13,389 nucleotides of DNA from positions 1 to 13,389 of the forward strand of contig SDVU01000441.1 in the NCBI GenBank assembly GCA_016256075.1, given 5' to 3'. Under the pieces are notes generated by a model. That model searched no databases and was not told the origin of the DNA. It worked only from the letters and a program-made list of their open reading frames with translations. This DNA comes from Dictyocoela muelleri (taxonomy: Eukaryota > Microsporidia). The stretch's first letter is position 1, and each line of letters opens with the position of its first letter. Position numbers and translations under genes: made by a program. Below, piece by piece: positions 7,675-13,389 of the stretch.

Positions 7675-8568
7675 ATGACTTTCAATTTTTTAGATTTTTT
7701 TGTTAGTTCATCGAATGATGAAATTTTAAATTTTTTATTTGAAAAAAATATTATATGTGATTCAGTGTCTTGTGTTTTTTGTGATACTCCTATGCGATTG
7801 GAGAATACAAAGGATAATAAACTGGGTTATACCTGAAAATGTTTTTTTAATGGATGTAGTAAATATAAAACTACTATATCTATTTTTAAAAACAGTTTTT
7901 TCTCCGAATCGAGAATCGAGAATCGAGTCACGCTCGGTTCTAAAGGTTTTTTTTATTTGTCTTTGTGTCAACTAATTACGAATATCACCGAATTCACCCA
8001 AATAGACAGAACAAATATTTACAAAATCAAGTGAAATTAATGACCTGTATTAATGAATATTTGATACTGCATCCTATACGTCTATGGGGCTTGGGACATC
8101 AAGTTCAGATTGTTGAAACTAAGCTGAATTTCAATGTCAAGTCCCATATAGGAACAGCTCCTATACAACCTGTATGGGCTATCACAATAGTGGATATTAC
8201 TTGTAATCCTACAAAAGGTTATACCGCTATTGTTTAACGAAGAGATGCCGAATCCCTTATACCTATTATTTCAAGTGTGGTTATACCCGGATCTATTTTC
8301 ACTCAGATGAATGGCGGGCATATAATAATTAAATGAATATAAATGACTACTCTCATATAAGAGTATGCCACAAGTATAATTTTGTGGATCCATAAACAGG
8401 TAACCACACTCAGCATGTAGAGAGCTTCAACAATAAATTAAAGCTCGCTATAAAAAAAAAAGAAAAGGTATAAGAAATATCAAAAAGGCTGAATTTATTG
8501 AATATTTCCTTTTTACGGATACTTTTAAAAAAGAAGCTTTCCTAGAAATTTTAAAATTAATAAAATAG
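7675..8568 (+). pseudogene. Merlin transposase (ISXO2-like DDE domain), inactivated
   Basis: Starts at the ATG at 7675 (MTFNFLDFFVSSSNDEI). A zinc-ribbon-like part has SCVFC, then KCFFNGC, with an in-frame TGA at 7834 where a Cys is expected. A threefold GAATCGA duplication (about 7906-7927) precedes a frame change. The ISXO2-like catalytic domain follows: VQIVETKLNFNVKSHIG, APIQPVWAITIVD, NPTKGYTAIV, then a stop, RRDAESLIPII. The first catalytic residue is changed (family Q-I-D-E, here V at 8112-8114). Past a one-base frame change the second Asp is present in HSDEWRAYNN (8306-8308), and the Glu in HVESFNNKLK (8420-8422). The C-terminus AEFIEYFLFTDTFKKEAFLE ends at the stop at 8566. The loss of the first Asp alone would abolish activity. 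The family assignment is strong. Confidence 0.88.
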
Positions 8569-8709
8569 AAGCAAAATTTATTAATTAGATTTTTTTTCTT
8601 CTTATAGTTTTTTTCTTTATTTTTATTATTATTATTTTATGTATATTTAAACCGAAGGGGTGGTAATCGCTACATGATACCATTAGGGGGGTATTCGACT
8701 ACATGATAC

Positions 8710-8717
8710 AAAACTTT
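8710..8717. repeat. right target-site duplication of the Merlin element
   Basis: AAAACTTT directly after the right end; identical to 7596-7603. Confidence 0.85.
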
Positions 8718-8786
8718 AAATAAATAACTTTTATTTAAATTATGTTTGTTTAATAAATGTTTATTTAAATTATGGAAACGATTTGA

Positions 8787-9220
8787 TTAAAAGAGCAGGA
8801 AAAAATATAATAGCGGCGTGAAAAACAGCAAGATATAATTAAAAACTATAGGAAAATTAAAGGTGCAAGAGTAATTTCGTACATTTTTTCTCTCTTTAAT
8901 ATGAATTTTGCTATTTATAAGATATTTTAAATCTAAAGATTATCAGAAACTTAATTATAAAAGTGAAGGGAAAAAACTGAGGGGAAGATTTTATTGTTAT
9001 TTTCTCTTCACTAATATGAATTTTACAGTCTATAAAAATAATAAAAAATTAATTTTTCTCTCCGCCATTATAATAAGCCTCCGACTTTATAATCCCACCC
9101 TTATAATTAACCTTGCCCAAAATTCATATTGAAGTGAAAAAAAATGAAAAATCCCCCACTCCTTAATTTTATCTCTAGTTTTTAATTAACTTTCGCCATT
9201 TTTCTCGCCGTTCTTTTAAT
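8787..9220. mobile_element. MITE-like inverted-repeat element, about 430 bp
   Basis: Left arm 8787-8910, right arm 9118-9220. Read inward both run TTAAAAGA(G/A)C, a GGCG motif, ATTAAAAACTA, AAAATTAA(A/G)G, a T tract and AATATGAATTTTG. Identity is moderate with small gaps. A further copy of the inner motif (CACTAATATGAATTTTAC) lies near 9009-9026. The centre has no coding sequence. No clear target duplication was seen, so the outer limits are uncertain by tens of bases. Confidence 0.5.
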
Positions 9221-9456
9221 TTTTCGACACCCTTAGAAATTTCACACACCTTATATTAACTATTGCCATTTTATGTTTATTTAAAAAAAGTTTAGATTAT
9301 TATGTTATTTTATAAACCGTTTATTTAATTTTCTCACTATCTATATTATATTTTATTTGTTAATATACCTATATACCTCTGGATAAAACCTGTGTCATAA
9401 ATAATATATTGAAAATATGTCTTCTAAATACTTCTGCTCTAAATGTTGATCATATA
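9221..9456. other. AT-rich spacer, nothing recognised
   Basis: Short gene-free sequence between the MITE-like element and the Tc1 element. Part of 9240-9300 loosely matches the outer left flank of the MITE (ATAAACATAAAATGG in reverse), so that element may reach a little further than annotated. Confidence 0.4.
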
Positions 9457-9648
9457 CAGTATGAGACAAAAAACGGAATGTTGCAAAAGTATAATAAAAA
9501 TAAAATAAAAAAATATGCAAATTAATATATATTTGTTTAAAATTTAATTTTAACGTATTTATGTAATTTTTGGGCAATTTTATGGTCAATTGAATATTTA
9601 CAGGCAATTTTTATACTAAAAAAATATTATTGCGACAAAAAAATGAAT
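9457..9648 (+). repeat. Tc1 left inverted repeat
   Basis: Begins CAGTATGAGACAAAAAACGG. It shares TATTTATGTAATTTTTGG, TCAATTGAATATTTACAGGC and AATTTTTAT with the right arm. The outer and inner direct motifs lie about 170 bp apart. Confidence 0.85.
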
Positions 9649-9709
9649 ATGAGTTTATAATTCCATATTTCCCCGCCTAAAACTATTTAAAAAAATTTAC
9701 TCTTTACCC

Positions 9710-10715
9710 ATGGTGCTACAACTAACAGAAATTGAACATTTGGGTTTTTTAGGGTTTTTTAGGGCTTTTTAGCGGCATGAAGCAGTCTCTAATTGCCAAT
9801 ATTGTTAGAAGATCTGAAAGCAAAGTATCACGGACCATAGAAAAGTTTAAGCTTCATGGCGCAGGAAAACATATAAGAGGAAATGGCAGATCTAAGAAGT
9901 AAAATGAGAGAAATATTTCTATTTTTTAAAAAATAAGGGAAGATAATCCTAAAAATTCACTACGCAAGTCTTCAATTGAGATATTTAAACAAGATGGGAT
10001 GTATTGTATCCATCAAACAATAATAAGTGGTGTAACAGCAATAATATATTTGCATATGCTCCTACAAAAAGCCCATACTAAAAAAGGCGGTATTATTAAG
10101 ACTAGAATACTCAAAAAACTATATTTTTATGGATGAATGCGACTTAAAAAGTATTATTTTTAGTGATTAATCTAAATTAAATTTCTTTTACTTTGATTTT
10201 AAATTTTCTGAATAAAGAAAGCTCAGTTTAGGCATGAACTAAATGTTCACACACCGACGGTAGCGCATGGTGTAAGATAAATTATGGTTTTAGGCTGTCT
10301 TTCATACGATAAAATTAGTAAATTGGTCGTTATCGATGAAAAAAAGATCCTACAAAGTATGTTAATATTCTTGCCCGAAATATACGGAATTCTGCCAAAT
10401 CTATAAATCTAGATGTTTTTATTTTTCAATAAGGCAATGATCCCAAGCATACTACTAATCTCACGAATTAGTATTGTAAAAGAAACAATGTAAATGTATT
10501 ACCATGGTCTCAATAACTTGATTAAAATCTAATCGAGACACTTTTGGGCATTTTTAAAGAGAAACTGGCTGTTTTATTGCCCCATTTTTAAAATTATAAG
10601 GAAAAAAATGTTAAGGTATGGGCTTCAATCGATATTATTATTTTTTGAAAATTATCATTGACTTTTAGATTGTGCAATTGCTTTCTATAAAGCCAATGGG
10701 AAATATACTAAATAT
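9710..10715 (+). pseudogene. Tc1 transposase, heavily decayed
   Basis: Starts at the ATG at 9710, preceded directly by CCC as in the host gene at 6295: MVLQLTEIEH, then a threefold 10-bp GGGTTTTTTA expansion. The helix-turn-helix part follows (GMKQSLIANIVRRSESKVSR, TIEKFKLHG, then GNGRSKK). Further on are the second DNA-binding part (REDNPKNSLRKSS, MYCIHQT) and the DDE domain. The first Asp is in the IFSD context near 10160 and the second in GNDPKHTTNL near 10440. The third position (LIETLLG near 10540) corresponds to the family motif SPDLNPIE. The end KANGKYTKY fits the usual Tc1 C-terminus. There are roughly ten or more in-frame stops plus several frame changes. Family assignment is strong; it encodes no enzyme now. 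Confidence 0.88.
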
Positions 10716-10725
10716 AAAATTATTT

Positions 10726-10916
10726 ATTCCGTTTTTTGTGCTAAAAAATTTTTTTATCATAAAAATTGCCTGTAAATATTCAATTGACCCATAAAATAAT
10801 CCAAAAATTACATAAATAGATTTTAAATTAATTTTTAAACAAATATATTTGATTTTTATATTTTTTATATTATCTTTATTATAATTTCGCAACATTCCGT
10901 TTTTTGTCCTATATTG
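10726..10916 (-). repeat. Tc1 right inverted repeat
   Basis: Inverted partner of 9457-9648. Read inward from 10916 it starts CAATATAGGACAAAAAACGG. The inner direct motif (10726-10741) retains ACGGAAT better than its left counterpart. Confidence 0.85.
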
Positions 10917-10921
10917 TTATT

Positions 10922-11375
10922 TCACGCGACAAAATCCATAGCTGCCAATCCAGAGAGCTGTCTCCTACCTTGTATCTGAGACCTTTGGTTCTTGTTGTTC
11001 CTTTAATACGTCACTCCTAATTTACACAGAGACAAAGGTTGTATACGCGATTTTCGTTTAATCAATGACCCAGCAGGATACAGATAATTAGTAGCTTTTC
11101 ATGAATTTTTATTTTTACTGCTTTTCCTGGAAGCGTTACCGCACTCATCCCAACACCTAAGAGGGTCTCTTCTGCTTCATTTTAATATAGACAAAGTCTT
11201 AATCAGCTATACCACACTGGAACAACTGTATATTACTACCATATTTCTATAGTTTTTTACCACTTAATGTCATTCCCTCATTATTTATTAAAGAGTGACG
11301 TCAGCGAGATTCAAAACAGGATACTTAAATTTTACATTCAAGCGTTGTAACCAATGATCTATCTGGCAAATATTT
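10922..11375 (-). mobile_element. tRNA-derived SINE-like repeat, copy 3 (longest)
   Basis: About 450 bp on the minus strand, starting near 11375: TGCCAGATAGATCATTGG (A-box region), CTTGAATGTAAAATTTAAG, then GTTTTGAATC (B-box-like). The body contains GACGTCACTCTTTAATAAAT, GGTAGTAATATACAG and CACTGAAAC-like flanks shared with copy 2. The distal end TCTCTGGATTGGCAGC, with GGATTTTGTCGCG, lies against the right end of the Tc1 element, which may have inserted at its tail. It is the only copy complete at both ends here. The A and B boxes are recognisable but the tRNA fold is not maintained. Confidence 0.65.
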
Positions 11376-11628
11376 ATTTTAAATAGATTTCTTTTGGTTT
11401 ATTATTTGTCCCACGTGGAACATAAAATGAACCAGATCTAAATTTTCACATTTTTTTTTAGCATAATTATTTGATAAATAAATAAAAAAAGTTCAATAAT
11501 AAGAAAATAATAGTCAATATAATACACATATCTGCCAAAGATAATGAAAATAGCTGTATAACCAGCTTAAATATAATAAAATAACTTTAAAAGGATAATT
11601 AAAATTTATTATAAAAAACAAAAAATGT
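11376..11628. other. AT-rich spacer, nothing recognised
   Basis: Contains CCCACGTGG (11410-11418), an isolated near-palindrome, and otherwise low-complexity AT sequence. Confidence 0.4.
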
Positions 11629-11790
11629 ATGAAAAACTTTATTGTGGAAAAAACCATTTATAAAGATAGTATAACTCCTAAAAATGTGTGCAAAACTTAT
11701 ATTAGAGATAATAAATTTCAAAAAACTCGCATTTTATATCCTTCTATGCAGATAAGCTCGTGTAAAATTAAAAAATATGAAAAACTTTGA
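11629..11790 (+). CDS. possible 53-aa ORF or fragment of a lost gene
   Basis: The frame is open from about 11600, with ATG at 11629 and TGA at 11788, giving 53 residues. Composition is protein-like rather than low-complexity: MKNFIVEKTIYKDS, then ITPKNVCKTYIRDNKFQKTR, ILYPSMQISSCKIKKYEKL. In sequence this AT-rich a 60-codon open frame is uncommon. It lacks the C tract before its ATG that marks the two host genes. It is therefore more likely a piece of an old element gene than a host gene. I recognise no family. Confidence 0.25.
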   Translation: MKNFIVEKTIYKDSITPKNVCKTYIRDNKFQKTRILYPSMQISSCKIKKYEKL

Positions 11791-11919
11791 AAAATTATCC
11801 TCGAACTGTATATTTGCAATCTAAAATATAGCACACACGTAGATAAAAAGTTTATGGTCATAAATTGCTTGGAAAAGCCTTTTCAGGTATTTTTTAATTT
11901 TAGCAAAGTTCGTACAAAT

Positions 11920-12095
11920 CAGTGTTTCTAAACGTGGGCGATATCACGCCCTTGGAAATAATTCTAAATTCAAAAAGGAGTGATACAATTTAAGAATCAT
12001 CTGATCGCGTTGATAACATTTTAGAGGGTGAAACAATTTAAGAATCATCTGATGGCGTCGATGTCATTTTATGAGGTGCAATAATTAAATTTCGC
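11920..12095 (+). mobile_element. hAT-like element end with internal 48-bp repeats
   Basis: CAGTGTTTCTAAACGTGGGC at 11920 resembles hAT-type terminal inverted repeats (the CAGTGTTTCTCAA class), and the following GCGATATCACGCCC fits the GC-rich subterminal part of such elements. From 11976 a 48-bp unit repeats (11976-12023, 12024-12071 and a third broken copy). It contains ACAATTTAAGAATCATCTGA and a GCGT(T/C)GAT motif. No inverted partner of the end occurs in the window, so this is a solo end or a truncated non-autonomous copy. Confidence 0.5.
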
Positions 12096-12267
12096 TAACA
12101 CATGTATCAGCTTGCTATTGAATTTATAAAGAATTTTGAATATATTTAATATGTCGCGCTCGCAGCTCTCGACTTGCCCCCAAAACCGAGAGTTTTTAAT
12201 ATTTAAGCTTATATACTGTTATTTATTTATATATTGATTTTTATTAATTTTATTTTATGAAATTTTT

Positions 12268-12334
12268 GTTGACAGCGGGAGTTGATCCCACTTTATAATA
12301 TTTTTCAATTTCACTATAACCACTGGGTCACAAC
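12268..12334 (-). other. tRNA-like sequence in the left arm (not a working tRNA gene)
   Basis: On the minus strand TGACCCAGTGG fits the A box with one mismatch and GGATCAACTCC fits the B box with one mismatch. The 5' GTTGTGA partly pairs with 3' TGTCAAC. The T-stem GTGGG/CCCGC is perfect. The middle is AT-rich and too short for a proper anticodon arm. Confidence 0.5.
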
Positions 12335-12582
12335 ACTATATTTAATTTATTAAATATATTTAAATGATAAATTTAATAATCAAAAATGAAAATTTTTATT
12401 GCTAACTTAAATTTTATATTTTATAAATTATTGTATATTTATGATTTATTATAAATATCATAAACTATATTATTTATGTTTTATTATAAATATCATAAAT
12501 TATATAGTCAAGATTTTAATTACTTTTTTTTAAAAAAATACTGTTATTACGAAATTTTTTTTTAGAATCATAGTTAATTAAT

Positions 12583-12820
12583 AATCAGTAAATATATTTA
12601 TTTTGTATTTGTTTGCCTAGAGATAAGAATGAATTGTGACAAGTAATAGTGGTTTCAACTCCCATGTCAACAAAAATTAAAATAAAATCATAAAATAAAA
12701 TTTATAATTAATAATCAATAAATATATTATTTTGTGTTTATTTGCCTAGAGATATGTATGAATTGTTTTGACAAGTAAATTTTATTGACAAGTAACTAGT
12801 GGGTTCAACTCCCGCTGTCA
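12583..12820 (+). repeat. tandem duplication carrying T-arm-like sequences
   Basis: Two consecutive diverged copies (about 12583-12700 and 12708-12820). Both hold AATAATCA(G/A)TAAATATAT, TTGCCTAGAGATA, GAATTGT, GACAAGTAA and a T-arm-like end (GTGGTTTCAACTCCC and GTGGGTTCAACTCCC). In the second, the stem GTGGG/CCCGC with loop TTCAACT is a perfect tRNA T-arm. The second copy runs straight into the right inverted arm. Confidence 0.65.
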
Positions 12821-12922
12821 ATATAAATTTAACAAAAATTTCATAAAATAAAATTAATAAAAATCAATATATAAATAACAGTATATAAGTTGAAATATCA
12901 AAAACTCTCGGTTTTGGGGCAG

Positions 12923-12943
12923 GTCGCGCTCTGCGCGCGCGAC
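12923..12943. repeat. GC-rich hairpin at the right tip
   Basis: GTCGCGC and GCGCGAC pair over 7 bp around a 7-base loop. The left tip (12153-12173) has a related but less symmetric sequence with four differences. It stands out strongly in this AT-rich context. Confidence 0.75.
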
Positions 12944-13023
12944 ATAATATATGCATACTTTCTATTTATATAGCATGAATTTAAATTAAAGCCATATTTT
13001 TATGATATTAGTTTTTTTTATGA

Positions 13024-13206
13024 AATAAATACATATCTTTGTGTTTATTCAGCAAAAATATAGTAGTTAATTTTGATAATTATGTACCAACGTCATTAAG
13101 AATATTAAATAAAAATTTTATAAATATTGATGATCCAACTGTTTTTATAAAAGAAAATTTTATTATAAGTTGTAAAAACCGTGTCCCGATTGTTTTTGTG
13201 TTTTGA
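13024..13206 (+). pseudogene. 60-codon open fragment, family unknown
   Basis: Open between stops at 13021 and 13204, with no ATG in frame. The predicted peptide is protein-like: NKYISLCLFSKNIVVNFDNY, then VPTSLRILNKNF, INIDDPTVFIKENF, IISCKNRVPIVFVF. Length and balanced composition are unusual in AT-rich non-coding DNA. This suggests a piece of a former gene, of the host or of an element. No domain is recognised. Confidence 0.25.
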
Positions 13207-13389
13207 TCTTCGTTTCTTTTTAAAATTTACAATAAGGCGTTTTATATAATTTTTTGAAGTATTGGGCTAAAAGCCATACGTAAAAGTGGGTCTACAATTT
13301 TATTTTTTTGATCCCTGTAAAAGGTGGACAAATTTATAAAAATGTTTTGTATAAATAATAAAATTAACTTAAATATAGCATAATAACCA
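13207..13389. other. no gene seen to the window end
   Basis: AT-rich sequence with a slightly less biased part around 13260-13330. No repeat partner or reading frame of note. Confidence 0.4.

Larger units (their letters stand above)
7604..8709 (+). mobile_element. Merlin (IS1016/ISXO2-type) DNA transposon, 1,106 bp
   Basis: The ends are inverted repeats of 24 bp with one mismatch. The left starts GGATCATGTAGTCGAATA followed by six C. The right, read inverted, starts GTATCATGTAGTCGAATA followed by six C. The element is flanked by AAAACTTT at 7596-7603 and again at 8710-8717, an exact 8-bp target duplication, the size Merlin elements make. Inside is one transposase remnant of the matching family. 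The intact target duplication and near-identical ends suggest a fairly recent insertion, although the gene is already dead. Both ends carry a second terminal-like motif (inverted at 7629-7650, direct at 8657-8680). Confidence 0.9.
9457..10916 (+). mobile_element. Tc1-family DNA transposon with IR/DR ends, about 1,460 bp
   Basis: Long inverted repeats (9457-9648 and 10726-10916, about 190 bp) enclose a Tc1 transposase remnant. Each repeat carries the motif GACAAAAAACGGAA at its outer edge (9465-9478 and, inverted, 10894-10908) and a related copy at its inner edge (9634-9647 and 10727-10739). This is the IR/DR layout known from Sleeping Beauty-like Tc1 elements, and the total length also fits. 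A TA precedes the left end (9455-9456); the expected TA on the right is not clean. Numerous lesions in the gene and diverged arms mark it as older than the Merlin copy. Confidence 0.85.
12151..12945. mobile_element. element with 141-147-bp inverted repeats bearing tRNA-like arms
   Basis: Left arm 12151-12291 and right arm 12799-12945 are inverted copies of high identity. Read from the outside both run ATGTCGCGC, a GC-rich hairpin region, CAAAACCGAGAGTTTTT, TATATACTGTTATTTAT, ATTGATTTTTATTAATTTTA, GAAATTTTTGTT and GACAGCGGGAGTTGA. The inner ends are T-arm-like sequences. Either this is one roughly 800-bp inverted-repeat element, or two tRNA-headed retroposon copies inserted head to head. No coding sequence lies between. 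Confidence 0.65.

Noticed and set aside
7739-8237. Two separate small genes on the plus strand
   Set aside because: The second (7965-8237) is an open piece of the Merlin transposase, and the first (7739-7975) is an off-frame shadow of the same gene.
8908-9132. 74-aa ORF
   Set aside because: It lies within the inverted-repeat MITE, has repeat-derived sequence and no recognisable domain or start context.
9742-9771. Telomere-like GGGTTTTTTA repeats, three copies
   Set aside because: They lie inside the Tc1 transposase remnant between recognisable N-terminal motifs and are only 30 bp long; a local expansion explains them.
9395-10895. Minus-strand ORFs at 9395-9607 and 10665-10895
   Set aside because: They largely overlap the two Tc1 inverted repeats and are similar Lys/Ile/Phe-rich translations of non-coding ends.
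5640-11375. Solo long terminal repeats as the explanation of the three related repeats
   Set aside because: Pol III A and B boxes at one end, homology starting at the tRNA 5' end, and no clear TG/CA termini or target duplications favour a tRNA-derived retroposon.
12268-12334. Functional tRNA gene
   Set aside because: A and B boxes are good but the acceptor pairing is incomplete and the anticodon region is too short and AT-only.

Overview
The window looks like a gene-poor, very AT-rich stretch of a microsporidian nuclear genome. By eye G+C is about a quarter or less. Two genes look intact in 13.4 kb, both without introns. Each start codon has a C-rich tract immediately upstream (CCCC ending 2 nt before the ATG of the zuotin-like gene, CCC directly abutting the ATG of the 120-aa gene). 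This resembles the CCC-like start signal described for microsporidia. The chaperone gene is also a shortened version of its family. The genus cannot be fixed from this sequence. The density of repeats and mobile elements fits the expanded, transposon-rich microsporidian genomes rather than the compact ones.

Layout. 1-600: a tRNA-derived repeat (copy 1), degenerate AT repeats and a 25-bp tandem array. 603-1721 (minus): a zuotin/DNAJC2-type J-protein, the ribosome-associated Hsp70 co-chaperone. 1766-2168: a 16/17-bp minisatellite just upstream of that gene. 2551-5363: a large decayed DNA transposon with an IS630/Tc1-like transposase remnant on the minus strand. Its inverted ends are built of six 21-22-bp tandem units each, and it is interrupted by a cluster of foldback (MITE-like) modules. 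5640-6045: tRNA-derived repeat, copy 2. 6058-6249: a 15-bp minisatellite. 6295-6657 (plus): a small, very basic protein I do not recognise. 6658-7595: no gene.

7604-8709: a Merlin (IS1016/ISXO2-type) transposon with matching ends, an exact 8-bp target duplication and a dead transposase. 8787-9220: an inverted-repeat MITE. 9457-10916: a Tc1 transposon with about 190-bp inverted repeats of IR/DR architecture and a heavily decayed transposase. 10922-11375: tRNA-derived repeat, copy 3. 11629-11790: a possible 53-aa ORF. 11920-12095: a hAT-like end. 12151-12945: paired inverted 141-147-bp repeats carrying tRNA-like T-arms and GC-rich hairpins. 13024-13206: a gene-like fragment.

Most of the window is therefore a graveyard of plain DNA transposons and non-autonomous repeats around two host genes. 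The strongest unexpected signal is that both host genes carry related short tandem arrays. These have the same motif orientation relative to the gene and lie almost the same distance (about 45 bp) upstream of the start codon.
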